DNA of 64,000 nucleotides from Brachyspira pilosicoli (GCF_008016535.1 NZ_SAXY01000029.1:1-64000), one strand, 5' to 3'; positions 51,394 through 61,086 are shown, counted from the first letter of the stretch. The notes: generated by a model not told the origin, from the sequence alone. A program made the numbers and translations.

Positions 51394-53322
51394 TTACTTT
51401 TTATCTTTATTATCATCAACAACCTCATAGTCAGCATCAACTACGCCGTCATCTTTTCTGCCTGAATCTTGGTTAGTGTTTTGCTGTGCTTGCTGTTGTC
51501 CTGCATCAGCTTGTCCTTGCTGTGCTCCTGCTTGTTTGTAAAGAGCCTCTGAAGCTTTGCTCCATGCTGCTTGTAAATCGTCTGTAGCTCTTTTTATACT
51601 GTCTGTATTGTTAGATTCTACTGCTGATTTTAAAGCACTCATTTTTGACTCAATCTCTGATTTATCTGAAGGCTGTAATTTATCGCCGTTTTCTTTTAAC
51701 AATTTTTCTGTTTGATAAATCATATGGTCAGCATTGTTTTTAGCCTCAACTTCCTCTTTTTTCTTTTTATCTTCTTCAGCATGTTTTTCAGCATCCTGAA
51801 CCATTTTGTTTATTTCTTCCTCGCTAAGTCCGCTTGAAGAAGCTATTGTTATTTTCTGCTCTTTGCCAGTACCCAAATCTTTAGCTGTAACATGTACTAT
51901 ACCGTTAGCGTCTATGTCGAATGAAACTTCAATTTGAGGTACGCCTCTTGGTGCAGGCGGTATGCCTACTAAATCAAATCTTCCAAGCTCTCTGTTGTCA
52001 TTAGCCATTTTTCTCTCACCTTGTAATACTCTAATAGTTACAGATGATTGATTGTCTGCTGCTGTTGAGAACACTTGTTTTTTGTTTGTAGGTATAGTAG
52101 TGTTTCTGTTGATTAAAACAGTCATTACTGAACCTTCTGTTTCAATACCAAGTGAAAGCGGAGTAACGTCAAGAAGAAGTACATCTTTAACATCACCTTT
52201 AATAATACCGCCCTGTACTGCAGCACCCATTGCTACTGCTTCGTCTGGGTTTACGCTTTTGTTTGGCTCTTTTCCAAATATGTTTTTAACTGTTTCCTGT
52301 ACTAAAGGTATTCTTGTAGAACCTCCAACAAGTATAACTTCATCTATATCGCTAGTAGAAAGTCCTGCATCTTTCAATGCTTTTTCACATGGGATACGAG
52401 TTTTTTCTACTAAGTCTCTTACTAAATCTTCAAATTTTGCTCTTGATAAAGATACATTCAAATGTTTAGGACCTGATGCATCTGCTGTCAAGTACGGCAA
52501 ATTGATATCTGTTTGAAGTGAGCTTGAAAGTTCTTTTTTAGCTTTTTCAGCAGCTTCTTTTAATCTCTGTAAAGCCATTTTGTCGCTATTTAAATCAACG
52601 CCTGTATCTTTCTTAAACTCTTCTATTAGCCAGTTAATTATAGCTTGGTCAAAGTCATCACCGCCTAAGTGTGTATCACCGTTTGTACTTTTTACTTCAA
52701 ATACTCCGTCAGCTAATTCAAGTATAGATATATCAAATGTACCGCCGCCCAAGTCATAAACTGCTATTTTCTCATCTTTCTTTTTCTCCATACCATAAGC
52801 TAAAGCAGCAGCTGTAGGCTCGTTTATTATTCTTAATACATTAAGTCCGGCAATTCTTCCAGCATCTTTTGTTGCCTGTCTTTGACTATCATTAAAGTAT
52901 GCAGGTACTGTAATGATTGCATCTGTTACAGTTTCTCCTAAATACTCTTCAGCTGTTTGTTTCATCTTTTGAAGTGTTCTAGCACTTATCTCTTGAGGAG
53001 TAAAGTTTCCTTCAAGTGTTTTAATTTTTACTTTTCCGTCTTCCTCTATAACTGTATAAGGCATTCTTGAACGCTCTTCTGATACCTCAGAATAAGTGTT
53101 ACCCATAAATCTTTTTATAGAGAATATTGTATTTTCTGGGTTAGTTACCATTTGGTTTTTAGCAGGCTGACCTACTAATACTTCCCCTTTATTTGTAAAT
53201 GCTACTATAGAAGGTGTTGTTCTGTTTCCTTCGCTGTTTGTTATTACTACAGGTTTTCCGCCTTCCATTACTGATACACATGAATTTGTAGTTCCTAAAT
53301 CTATTCCAATAATTTTGCTCAT
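51394..53322 (-). CDS. dnaK: molecular chaperone DnaK (Hsp70)
   Basis: This 642-residue Hsp70 is full length. ATPase motifs are [19 protein letters not shown], then [27 protein letters not shown] and [12 protein letters not shown]. The substrate domain has [20 protein letters not shown], cut at VTPLSL, and the C-terminus ends in a Gln/Ala-rich tail then [15 protein letters not shown]. DnaK binds unfolded hydrophobic segments with DnaJ and GrpE. grpE and a 69-residue gene precede it; dnaJ is not in the window. A good SD (aaggag) precedes ATG. Confidence 0.98.
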   Translation of the reverse strand: MSKIIGIDLGTTNSCVSVMEGGKPVVITNSEGNRTTPSIVAFTNKGEVLVGQPAKNQMVTNPENTIFSIKRFMGNTYSEVSEERSRMPYTVIEEDGKVKIKTLEGNFTPQEISARTLQKMKQTAEEYLGETVTDAIITVPAYFNDSQRQATKDAGRIAGLNVLRIINEPTAAALAYGMEKKKDEKIAVYDLGGGTFDISILELADGVFEVKSTNGDTHLGGDDFDQAIINWLIEEFKKDTGVDLNSDKMALQRLKEAAEKAKKELSSSLQTDINLPYLTADASGPKHLNVSLSRAKFEDLVRDLVEKTRIPCEKALKDAGLSTSDIDEVILVGGSTRIPLVQETVKNIFGKEPNKSVNPDEAVAMGAAVQGGIIKGDVKDVLLLDVTPLSLGIETEGSVMTVLINRNTTIPTNKKQVFSTAADNQSSVTIRVLQGERKMANDNRELGRFDLVGIPPAPRGVPQIEVSFDIDANGIVHVTAKDLGTGKEQKITIASSSGLSEEEINKMVQDAEKHAEEDKKKKEEVEAKNNADHMIYQTEKLLKENGDKLQPSDKSEIESKMSALKSAVESNNTDSIKRATDDLQAAWSKASEALYKQAGAQQGQADAGQQQAQQNTNQDSGRKDDGVVDADYEVVDDNKDKK

Positions 53323-53385
53323 TATAAATTTCTCCTTAAAATATTAATTAAATTATATGTTTTTGTACTTTTAAAGTCTGTAAGT

Positions 53386-53595
53386 CTAATTCTTCGTTAG
53401 AACGCTTACAATATATTCAGTATGCCCATTGCCTAAATGTGATGTATTAAGATCAACATTTATAACTTCTCTGTTTTCTATATGTCTGTTAATCTCATCT
53501 GTTAAATCTTGCAAAACCTTATTAATATGATTTATGCTCTCTTTCTTTGAATCTTTAGGTTCAAAATAAGCTCTAAAAAGTTGAATATGTGCCAT
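53386..53595 (-). CDS. 69-residue protein in the grpE-dnaK operon, unknown
   Basis: This small soluble protein starts MAHIQLFRAYFEPKDSKKES and holds one amphipathic helix (INHINKVLQDLTDEINRH) then a hydrophobic C-terminal strand (TEYIVSVLTKN). It has its own SD (aaggag). It sits 41 bp after grpE and 63 bp before dnaK, a place usually without a gene. Function unknown; a link to the chaperone cycle is only positional. Confidence 0.75.
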   Translation of the reverse strand: MAHIQLFRAYFEPKDSKKESINHINKVLQDLTDEINRHIENREVINVDLNTSHLGNGHTEYIVSVLTKN

Positions 53596-53636
53596 AAAAA
53601 AAATCTCCTTATAAATATAAAGTAAATAAAAATCTA

Positions 53637-54263
53637 TTATTCAGTTTTTTTTGGTTTTCCAACCACAACCTTAGCTGTTCTCAAAAGTTCATCATTTAAT
53701 TTGTAACCCTTAGCATAAACTTCTACAACCTGCTCTTTATCAATATCAGGAACTTCTAACATAGTTAATGCCTCATGCAAGTTAGGGTCAAACTCCTCTC
53801 CTAATGCTTCTATTTCACTCACGCCATTATCAGTTAAAAAATCTATAAACTGTTTATGTATTAATTCTACGCCTTTGTAATATTCGCTTCCCTTTATAGT
53901 TTCATCATTATCAAAAGATTTTAATGCCCTCTCAAAATTATCCATAAAATTGATAAGAGATAATAATAAACCTTTATTAGCCCTCTTTATACCGTCAATT
54001 TTTTCTTTGGCAGTTCTCTTTCTAATATTTTCTGATTCTGCCATAGCACGCATATATTTATCTTTCATATCAGAAACTTCATTCTCTAACTCTTCTATTC
54101 TCTTTTTTAAAATGCTAATTTCATCTTCATCATTATTTTCACAACATTCACAAGACTCTTTTTGTTCTTCATTACTAGCTTCTGCATTAGAATTGTTTTC
54201 CGCAATATCTTCACTACCCTTACTAGCAGCTTCATTGCCTTCTTTCATTTCTTCTTCTTGCAT
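53637..54263 (-). CDS. grpE: nucleotide exchange factor GrpE
   Basis: This 208-residue protein has an acidic, disordered N-terminus (~1-45, with CECCENNDED), a long coiled coil (~48-110, ILKKRIEELENEVSDMKDKY split at ENEV), the family core AESENIRKRTAKEKIDG, cut at KEK, and the C-terminal beta domain ending VVGKPKKTE. It releases ADP from DnaK. The cysteine cluster CECCEN near residue 38 is unusual. First gene of grpE-orf69-dnaK. SD aaggag. No hrcA before it and no CIRCE is seen. Confidence 0.94.
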   Translation of the reverse strand: MQEEEMKEGNEAASKGSEDIAENNSNAEASNEEQKESCECCENNDEDEISILKKRIEELENEVSDMKDKYMRAMAESENIRKRTAKEKIDGIKRANKGLLLSLINFMDNFERALKSFDNDETIKGSEYYKGVELIHKQFIDFLTDNGVSEIEALGEEFDPNLHEALTMLEVPDIDKEQVVEVYAKGYKLNDELLRTAKVVVGKPKKTE

Positions 54264-54307
54264 TTAATCTCCTTTTTAATTTCCTTTTAATTATTTACAG
54301 AAGTTAC

Positions 54308-54335
54308 ACTATAATATATGCAATAATCGTGCCAA
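54308..54335 (-). promoter_or_regulatory. candidate promoter for grpE-dnaK
   Basis: On the minus strand TTGGCA (54335-54330), 16-bp spacer, TATAGT (54313-54308), 45 bp before the grpE ATG. No CIRCE palindrome (TTAGCACTC-N9-GAGTGCTAA) occurs here. The remainder of 54336-54586 is AT-rich with scattered ttataca-like nonamers and nothing else I can assign. Confidence 0.45.
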
Positions 54336-54587
54336 ATATATTATCTTTTTATTATTATATTTATTAAAAAAACATCAAAAATAATTACATAAAATATTAA
54401 TATAGCTCTGTATTATTGGTTTTATTTATAAAAATATAATATAAATTATCACAATTACATAGAAGCAATGGTTTTATGATTATAAAAAAATAAAGATCAT
54501 TATAAAATAAATATTATGTTCAATAATAACACATTTATACAAATAACACATGTTTAATAATTATACAGTCAATTATAAAAGTGTGTT

Positions 54588-54627
54588 TAAAAAAGTATCA
54601 CCCCGAGAAAGGATCTGCAGGGTGATA
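54588..54627 (-). terminator. terminator of the candidate sRNA (or of dnaA)
   Basis: tatcaccc and gggtgata form an 8-bp stem with 16-base loop, followed by six T on the minus strand. dnaA is the next minus-strand gene upstream, so read-through from dnaA could also stop here. Confidence 0.8.
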
Positions 54628-54664
54628 AGGAGGTTTATGAAAAATTGTATTATTTAACAATACA
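54588..54664 (-). ncRNA. candidate small regulatory RNA with anti-SD motif
   Basis: On the minus strand a consensus promoter (TTGACA, 16 bp, TATAAT at 54698-54671) is followed 6 bases later by a 5' hairpin TGTATT/AATACA at 54664-54646. Next comes a single-stranded stretch with CCTCCTT (54634-54628), the complement of a Shine-Dalgarno sequence, then a GC-rich terminator hairpin at 54627-54596 with T run. The terminator loop adds ATCCTTTCTC. Total ~75 nt, no ORF. The layout, 5' stem-loop, C/U-rich seed, terminator, is that of trans-acting sRNAs that block ribosome binding. On the plus strand the same bases read as an SD plus a 6-codon ORF with no downstream gene, so the minus strand is favoured. 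Confidence 0.55.
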
Positions 54665-54670
54665 TTTAAT

Positions 54671-54698
54671 ATTATATAAGAATTTATATAAATGTCAA
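54671..54698 (-). promoter_or_regulatory. consensus promoter between dnaA and grpE
   Basis: TTGACA and TATAAT, both perfect, separated by 16 bp on the minus strand. The predicted start (~54664) is the first base of the hairpin at 54664-54646. Confidence 0.75.
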
Positions 54699-54780
54699 GA
54701 AAAAATATCAAAATATCATACATTTATTTTTTATAGTAATTTCATATAAATTTGCTTAAATTTAGATAAATTCTAATAAA

Positions 54781-56136
54781 TTAAGACAAAGAAGATATTA
54801 TATCATTAATCTCTCTTGCTACATGAGAATCTGATTTAAGTTCTTCTTTTATTTTTTCTCTTGCATGTATTATAGAAGCATGATCTCTATTAAACTCCAA
54901 ACCTATTTCTGTAACAGATTTTTTAGAATATTCACACGCCAAGTACACAGCAACATGTCGAACTTTAGCTATAAACTTTGTCCTCTCACTGCTTGTAAAT
55001 GCACTCATCTCTATGCCGTAATAATCTGCAACTATTTTTTTTATTTCTTTGATAGTAGCATTTTTTAATTTTGGTTTATTAGTAAAATAATCTTTAAAAA
55101 TATTTAATTTATCGCACTCTTCAACAGTAGGAGTTATTTTCATTAAATCTCTTACAGATAAATAAGCCCTAATAGCCCCTTCAATCTTACGAACATCGGT
55201 TGTAATATTTTCTGCCATATATTTTATTACTTCTTCATCAATAGTCGTATTTAAATCAATCAACTTTCTCTCTATTATGGCAAGCCTAGTTTCATACTGT
55301 GGAGGTTCAATGGATAATATCAAACTCTTTTCAAATCTATTTTTTAATCTTGCCTCAATGTTTCTAAGTTCCTTAGGAGGTTTATCACTTACAAAAACCA
55401 TCTGCTTACAGCCATTATCTAAAGCCTGAAATATTTCAAACAATTCTTTAGAAGTTTCTTGAGCACTTTCTAATAATTGCAAATCATCAAGTAAAAACAT
55501 GTCTAAAGATTTATATTTCTTTTTGAAGTTGTCAGACTTTTTAGTTTGAAGGCCGTATATATATTCATCTCTAAAACCGCTTCCGTCTATATAATTTACT
55601 TTTGCATCTGGATTATTCTCTAAATAATAATTGCCTATAGCCTGAAGCAAATGAGTCTTACCTATACCTACACTTCCATATATATAAAGAGGATTGTATT
55701 CTCTGCCGGGTTTTTCAGCAACTAACTTCGCAGCAGCAAAAACAAATTTATTATTACTCCCCTCTATAAAATTATCAAACTTGAAATATTCATTTAAATT
55801 AGACTTATATTTATTTTTTGTATTATCTTCTGCTACAGTTATTTCTGAAGCATTATCACTAATACTCTCTTCTTCATTATCATTGACAATATTTACATCA
55901 ACTAATACTTGAACATTGATATCATGCGAACACTTATCTTTTAAATAGATTTCTATACGCTCTAAAAAATCTTTCTTTATATGATTAGCAGCAAAATCAC
56001 CAGAACAAATAATACTTACATTATATTCATCATCAACCCTAAAAACACTGCCCTTAAGTAAAGCAACCCCAGCATACTCTCCATTTTCTGATATTATCTC
56101 TAGAAACTCATTAAAATATTCTTTTATCTTTTCCAT
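54781..56136 (-). CDS. dnaA: chromosomal replication initiator DnaA
   Basis: This 451-residue protein is of normal DnaA length. Domain III has Walker A GSVGIGKTHLLQAIGNYY and Walker B MFLLDDLQLL; the arginine finger region is IEARLKNRFEKSL. Domain IV carries the DnaA-box-binding signature EFNRDHASIIHAREKI. Domain II (~90-115) is a short acidic linker. It melts oriC and loads DnaB. dnaN, recF or gyrB are not adjacent, so this is not the classic origin cluster. No convincing TTATCCACA boxes are seen around it. Confidence 0.96.
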   Translation of the reverse strand: MEKIKEYFNEFLEIISENGEYAGVALLKGSVFRVDDEYNVSIICSGDFAANHIKKDFLERIEIYLKDKCSHDINVQVLVDVNIVNDNEEESISDNASEITVAEDNTKNKYKSNLNEYFKFDNFIEGSNNKFVFAAAKLVAEKPGREYNPLYIYGSVGIGKTHLLQAIGNYYLENNPDAKVNYIDGSGFRDEYIYGLQTKKSDNFKKKYKSLDMFLLDDLQLLESAQETSKELFEIFQALDNGCKQMVFVSDKPPKELRNIEARLKNRFEKSLILSIEPPQYETRLAIIERKLIDLNTTIDEEVIKYMAENITTDVRKIEGAIRAYLSVRDLMKITPTVEECDKLNIFKDYFTNKPKLKNATIKEIKKIVADYYGIEMSAFTSSERTKFIAKVRHVAVYLACEYSKKSVTEIGLEFNRDHASIIHAREKIKEELKSDSHVAREINDIISSLS

Positions 56137-56206
56137 CTATCTATCTTTAAAAAATTTAATTGCTCTTTTATCGGTATCAAATCATTATAAACTTTAATCA
56201 AATAAA

Positions 56207-57247
56207 TTATAGTATTATAACAAATAAAATATAAATCAAAACAAATAAAGAAATAAAACCTAATCCATATAATAAAAATTTAACAAAATTAAAATGTGAT
56301 AGCACCTTATATATCTGTTCTTCTTTAGTATTATCATGATAGGAGTTTGGTGTTATATAATTATCTTTTTGAGGATTAAATACTTTAACTCTAATAGGTT
56401 GTGTTTCTTCTATAATAGCACAATGCTCATCACTTAAAGCAAGTGATATTTTAGTGGAAGTTTCATCAACTGTTTTTTCTATAACCTCGCCTACAACCAA
56501 ATATTTATTATTATTTTTTTTGGAATTCACATCTAAATATGTCATGCTTGGATAAAAAGAACTATAATCTACTTTTACTATAATCTTATCACCTAACTTT
56601 ATATCTGCTATAGATTTACCCATAATAGGGGCTACAACAAAATCTCCGTTTACTATTTTATATTTTGAAGTAATACCATCTTCGCTATTATCATCTTCAT
56701 TATTATTTGAATCTAAAGAGTATTGAGTCATATCTATGTTATTTACTTCAAATTCTTTTTTAAACTCTTGTATAAATGTATTAACTTCATCAATATCAAG
56801 CCCCTTACAGATTACATCATATATGCCTATATTATAATCCATAGAAACATTTAAAGTATCTGAAAATATATCTATTATAGAAATAATATCATTATTAATA
56901 GCAGCCATAGTTGTATGAACAACATTTGTTCTATTAGAAAAAATAGAATCTAAATCGCTGTTTAATTTATCTAAAGCTATATTTACTTTATAATTTAGAT
57001 TATTATAAACTTCTATATATTTATAAAGCTCTAAATAATTATCATAGCTATTTAATACTTTAAATAATTCATAATTATCTGAAACTAATACTGTTTTGGT
57101 AATAAGATTAATTGTTAGTTTATCTATAAAAAATACAAAATATATATATTGTTCTAAATCTGGATATTCTGCTATAAATCTTACGGCAAGAACTTCTGTT
57201 TCATCCAACACTAAATTATTGTCTGGCATTAAATTATTCTCTGACAT
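56207..57247 (-). CDS. C-terminally membrane-anchored protein, unknown
   Basis: This 346-residue protein has a helical N-terminal half (~20-160), an acidic Asn/Glu-rich spacer (~185-200), a beta-rich part ~200-300 (KYKIVNGDFVVAPIMGKSIA, then KLGDKIIVKVDYSS) and one membrane segment at the very end (~322-345). It is a tail-anchored, cytosol-facing layout. It recalls spirochaete proteins filed as DUF4899, from memory and unverified. SD cggag. It lies 71 bp upstream of dnaA on the same strand and could share its transcript. Confidence 0.68.
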   Translation of the reverse strand: MSENNLMPDNNLVLDETEVLAVRFIAEYPDLEQYIYFVFFIDKLTINLITKTVLVSDNYELFKVLNSYDNYLELYKYIEVYNNLNYKVNIALDKLNSDLDSIFSNRTNVVHTTMAAINNDIISIIDIFSDTLNVSMDYNIGIYDVICKGLDIDEVNTFIQEFKKEFEVNNIDMTQYSLDSNNNEDDNSEDGITSKYKIVNGDFVVAPIMGKSIADIKLGDKIIVKVDYSSFYPSMTYLDVNSKKNNNKYLVVGEVIEKTVDETSTKISLALSDEHCAIIEETQPIRVKVFNPQKDNYITPNSYHDNTKEEQIYKVLSHFNFVKFLLYGLGFISLFVLIYILFVIIL

Positions 57248-57476
57248 AATACTCCGCTTATATATAGTAGTATTTATTTTATACCTTAAAGAGTATTATA
57301 TCATTAATAAGCCAATACTCAAGTATAATACTATATAGTATATTAATATTTTCGGTAAAATAAAGGTTATATTATAATTTATACAGACAATATTATAGAA
57401 GATATTACAAAATATTTATAACTTTATAAAAAAATCACAAATAAAAAACTATAAAAAATAATTTAAGCTATAATAC

Positions 57477-57505
57477 TTTACAATTTTAACTCTTTTTAGT
57501 ATAAT
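57477..57505 (+). promoter_or_regulatory. promoter for the ABC permease genes
   Basis: TTTACA at 57477-57482, 17-bp spacer, consensus TATAAT at 57500-57505; the ATG follows 19 bp later. Confidence 0.7.
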
Positions 57506-57524
57506 CATAAGCAAGGATAATATT

Positions 57525-58565
57525 ATGTTTACTTATTTTGTAATCAAACGAATACTAAAAGGCATAATCATGTTTGTCATACTTATGTTTATGTCTTCTG
57601 CTATATTTAATACTGTGAGCGAAAAAACTCTTAAAGCACAGATAGAAGAAAATATTAATGCCGAAGTACGAGGACTCAGCAATATGCGTACAGAAGATGT
57701 GGAAAACTTTATTAAAGAGAGAAGAGCATACTATTATAATATATATTGGCTTAACAGAAGCATTGGAGAGAGAATATTTATAAGGGCAATTAATACTATC
57801 ACCTTTCAATTCGGCAAATCTACTATAATGATGGATTCTAACGGCAATAGAGATGTTATAAAAATAATAGGAGAAGCATTACCCCGCTCTATAATACTTT
57901 TTACAACAGCATCAATCATACAAATGATAATAGGCTTAATAATAGGACTTGTAAAGGCAAGAAAAGCAGGCGGATTATTTGACAGAACCACAAGCATTAT
58001 CACTATGATAGTTTACGGCATGCCTACTTGGTGGCTTTCTATGATACTAATAATGATATTTGTTTATAAGTTTAATTTGTTTCCATCTGGAGGGGTTCAT
58101 TCCATACCCACACCTGAAGGCATAATGTATTATTTGGATATGTTATGGCATATGGCATTACCTATGCTAACATTAACATTAATAGGCTTTTGGGGGCTTT
58201 CTTTTGTTGTAAGAAATATAGTATTGTCTACGCTTCAGGAAGATTATATTATGGCGGCTCGTGCGAGAGGAATATCAGAAAAGTCTGTTCTTTTAGGGCA
58301 TACTTTAAGAAGCTCTGCTCCTCCTATAGTTACAATAACTTTATTAGGTTTGCTTGGCTCTATTGCAGGCTCTATTATATTTGAAGGAATATTCTCTTGG
58401 CCGGGTTTGGGCAATCTTTATTGGATATCCGTTCAGCAAAATGATATACCTGTGCTTATGGGCAATTTAGCTATTACTACTGCTCTTTATCAATTTGGTT
58501 TGGTTGTGCTTGATATATCTTATGGATTTTTAGACCCTAGAATAAAAGTTGGAGGCAAGATGTAA
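57525..58565 (+). CDS. ABC transporter permease, OppB/DppB type
   Basis: This 346-residue inner-membrane permease has six membrane segments. The first is at ~12-30, and the ATPase-contact (EAA) loop EDYIMAARARGISEKSVLLGH is split at RARG. GLLGSIAGSIIFEGIFSWPG is a typical OppB/DppB stretch. It forms a heterodimer with the next gene's product to import peptides, nickel or sugars; the substrate is not readable from the permease. Its stop overlaps the next start. ATPase and binding-protein genes are not in the window. Confidence 0.92.
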   Translation: MFTYFVIKRILKGIIMFVILMFMSSAIFNTVSEKTLKAQIEENINAEVRGLSNMRTEDVENFIKERRAYYYNIYWLNRSIGERIFIRAINTITFQFGKSTIMMDSNGNRDVIKIIGEALPRSIILFTTASIIQMIIGLIIGLVKARKAGGLFDRTTSIITMIVYGMPTWWLSMILIMIFVYKFNLFPSGGVHSIPTPEGIMYYLDMLWHMALPMLTLTLIGFWGLSFVVRNIVLSTLQEDYIMAARARGISEKSVLLGHTLRSSAPPIVTITLLGLLGSIAGSIIFEGIFSWPGLGNLYWISVQQNDIPVLMGNLAITTALYQFGLVVLDISYGFLDPRIKVGGKM

Positions 58566-59971
58566 TGAGTAATAATAATGTTAATAAAAAACTTGCTCCT
58601 CTAATAGAATTTTTTAATGAGTTTAAAAAAGATAAAACAGGCGTTGTAGGTTTATGCATACTTCTTTTGGCAATATTTGTTTCACTGTTTGAGCCTATAA
58701 TACTCACATACAAAGAAGCTCCGAAACGCTGGAGAGATATTACCTATTGGCAGGATAATCCAGCTTCAGCCCCACCAGAATGGCTTAATTTCTTCAGCAG
58801 AGAAAAATCGGCAATCACAACAGATATAAAACCTATAAGCGTAAAAACTAATTATATAGAAAATCAAGCAGTATACAAAGCAATATTTGAATATGATTAT
58901 AAATTCGATAAATCTCCAGTGGACTTAATCTTTCATGCTAATGTAGATAACTCTTCAGCATTAGTGTGGAATGTAACAAGACCAGACGGAGCAGTAATAA
59001 CACTATCAGATAGTTTACATAACACAAAAGGAGATTTAAGAATATCTGCATTTAATGATTCAAAAAATAGAATATTTAGGTTTTACAGAGAGTCAGTCCC
59101 AAGAATGCTTGCAAGACAAATTGACACTCTCACAACCAACCCCATGAAAATACTTTTTAATACAAAAAAAGATGATATGGCAAAAAATTTCTTAGCCTTA
59201 AAAGGTATTTATAAATTTGAAGCAACAGCTAATTTTTCTGACATTAATTCAAGTTTTGAAAATCCTTATATGGTGTTAGTAGGCTCAATGTCTGGTATAA
59301 TGGGCACTGACAATATGAAGCGAGATATATTTTCTGGGCTTATATCTGGGCTTAAGTGGGCATTATTTATTGGCATAGCTACGAGTTTTATATCGGTTAT
59401 AATTGGTGTGATGTATGGAATAGTGTCTGCATATTTTGGAGGGTTTGTTGATAGCTTTATGCAGTTTGTTTATCAGATATTTATAGGAATACCAGTTTTA
59501 CCTGTAATGATAGTAATGAGTGCAATATTTAAGCCTACAATATGGACTATGATAACAATGATGATATTTTTCTCTTGGACAGGCTCAGTTATGACTGTAC
59601 GCTCTATGGCTATGCAGCTTAAAGAAGAAACCTACATCGAGGCAGCACGCACAATAGGAGCTTCGCATTTTAGAATAATATTTAATCATTTAGCTCCGCT
59701 GCTTTTGCCTTTTTCATTTGCTTCTATGGCTTTGGCTGTGCCTTCTGCTATAGTTTATGAGTCTTCATTGTCATTGCTTGGGCTTGGAGATGCTACTATA
59801 GTTACATGGGGGCAGATTTTGCATGATGCTATGAAGGGTTCTGCTGTGTTATCTGGGCTTTGGTGGTGGATAATACCTCCGGGAATATTGATTGCTGTTT
59901 TAGGAATGTCTTTTGCCTTTTTAGGTTTTTCTTTAGATAAGATACTTCACCCAAAACTAAAAAGCAGATAA
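58565..59971 (+). CDS. ABC transporter permease, OppC/DppC type, with large loop
   Basis: This 468-residue protein is ~150 longer than usual OppC. The first membrane segment (~22-45) is followed by an extended periplasmic loop to ~255 (with KFDKSPVDLIFHANVDNSSA and similar beta-rich stretches). The permease core then follows, with the EAA loop ETYIEAARTIGASHFRIIFNH, split at IGAS. It pairs with the OppB-type permease immediately upstream (one-base overlap). An enlarged first loop occurs in some OppC relatives, where it may act with the binding protein. An IS element follows 80 bp later. Confidence 0.92.
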   Translation: MSNNNVNKKLAPLIEFFNEFKKDKTGVVGLCILLLAIFVSLFEPIILTYKEAPKRWRDITYWQDNPASAPPEWLNFFSREKSAITTDIKPISVKTNYIENQAVYKAIFEYDYKFDKSPVDLIFHANVDNSSALVWNVTRPDGAVITLSDSLHNTKGDLRISAFNDSKNRIFRFYRESVPRMLARQIDTLTTNPMKILFNTKKDDMAKNFLALKGIYKFEATANFSDINSSFENPYMVLVGSMSGIMGTDNMKRDIFSGLISGLKWALFIGIATSFISVIIGVMYGIVSAYFGGFVDSFMQFVYQIFIGIPVLPVMIVMSAIFKPTIWTMITMMIFFSWTGSVMTVRSMAMQLKEETYIEAARTIGASHFRIIFNHLAPLLLPFSFASMALAVPSAIVYESSLSLLGLGDATIVTWGQILHDAMKGSAVLSGLWWWIIPPGILIAVLGMSFAFLGFSLDKILHPKLKSR

Positions 59972-60036
59972 TTATTTTATTATTAAATAACAAAAAATAT
60001 TATATAAAAAACATATATATATAGTTTAAAACTAAA

Positions 60037-60051
60037 AAGAATATATAAATA
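60037..60051. repeat. target-site duplication of the IS481-like element, left copy
   Basis: The 15-mer aagaatatataaata directly flanks the IS and is repeated exactly at 61087-61101. IS481-family duplications are known to reach about this length. Confidence 0.85.
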
Positions 60052-61086
60052 TGTCATGGAGCCATAGATATTGTACTTTTACTTGCTATAATATTTTTGA
60101 TTCTTTCTTTGATTGTAATATAACCTAGCGAAGAAATCAATCTTTGATTGTTATAAAAATGTGTATATTCTTTTAATTTTTCTCTCAATAATTCTACTGT
60201 GATATTTTTATTTAATCGTGAATAAAATTCTCTTTCGTCTATGCCGTGTACTCTTTCTACTACGCCATTGTATCTTGGTGTTGCTATAGGAATATATCTC
60301 CTCTCTAATTTATTTTTTAAGCAGTATTCATCAAAAATATTGATTTTAGGAGTATTAATACAGCGATAAGTATATTCCATACCATTGTCCGTTTGTATAG
60401 CCTGTATCTTAAAAGGTGAAGTTTTTAAGACATATTTTAAGAAAGATAAAGCACTATAAGGTGTTTTATCCTCATAGATTTGCCTCCAACTATAGCGAGT
60501 AGCTAAATCTACAGCAGTGAATTGATAAACTCTTTTTCTGCCTAATTTGATATATTTAGTATCTATTTGAACTATTTTGCCTTCTTTTTGTATTTTAGAG
60601 ACAAATTTTCGTTTATCATATCGCTTCTTTTTCTTTTTTATTTTGTATCTCCAAAGATTATTTCTTTTTAGTACATTCTCTATAGCTGTAACCCCTATCT
60701 TAATGCCTTTACGATTTAAATATGCTTTAATATAATGCTTACCTCGATATTCTTTAGTATAGAGTTCAATAATTAAATTAATAGCTTCTTGATTATTAAA
60801 GATATTTGGAGAAGTTTTCGGTCTAGTGCTAAAATTGGCGACAGTTCCAGTTTCTTTATATTTTTTAAGCCAAGCATAAAAAGTAGATTTGGGTATTTTT
60901 TCTATCTTTAGAAATCTTTTAATATTTTTAGTTTCTAATGCTTCATCCACTATAAATAATTTAAATTCTGTGCTATAATCTCTTTTCATAGTAGTATCCT
61001 TTATTTATTTTCTATATCAAAATATTATAACAAGGATACTGCTTTTTTTATACTAAAAAATGTCCAATATCTCACACTCCTAAACA
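60052..61086 (-). mobile_element. complete IS481-like insertion sequence
   Basis: A 1035-bp element with TGT...ACA tips. Imperfect terminal inverted repeats share GGAG, AGATATTG and TTTT blocks over ~28 bp. The transposase fills most of it. A perfect 15-bp direct repeat flanks it, which indicates a recent, undisturbed insertion. A second, truncated copy is at 173-1049. Confidence 0.9.
60054..60989 (-). CDS. IS481/IS3-group DDE transposase (intact)
   Basis: This 311-residue transposase has an N-terminal HTH (YSTEFKLFIVDEALE, then IPKSTFYAWLKKYKETG), a second helical domain, and an rve integrase core. The acidic residues are in IVQIDTKYIKLG, IQTDNGMEYTYR and TPRYNGVVERVHG. No frameshift is present, so it is likely active. 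The stop codon overlaps the terminal inverted repeat. Nearly identical to the truncated copy at 175-1047. Family assignment to IS481 is from overall pattern and TGT tips. Confidence 0.9.
   Translation of the reverse strand: MKRDYSTEFKLFIVDEALETKNIKRFLKIEKIPKSTFYAWLKKYKETGTVANFSTRPKTSPNIFNNQEAINLIIELYTKEYRGKHYIKAYLNRKGIKIGVTAIENVLKRNNLWRYKIKKKKKRYDKRKFVSKIQKEGKIVQIDTKYIKLGRKRVYQFTAVDLATRYSWRQIYEDKTPYSALSFLKYVLKTSPFKIQAIQTDNGMEYTYRCINTPKINIFDEYCLKNKLERRYIPIATPRYNGVVERVHGIDEREFYSRLNKNITVELLREKLKEYTHFYNNQRLISSLGYITIKERIKNIIASKSTISMAP

Noticed and set aside
54628-54654. Plus-strand SD aaggagg followed by a six-codon ORF (MKNCII), a possible leader peptide
   Set aside because: No plus-strand gene follows for almost 3 kb, and the plus strand has no promoter here. 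The minus strand has consensus promoter boxes and a T-tracted hairpin covering the same bases, which explains the sequence better.
57295-57335. Inverted repeat gagtatt / aatactc upstream of the 56207 gene
   Set aside because: AT-rich, no T run, and position does not fit a terminator for either flanking gene. Could be an operator, but nothing else supports it.
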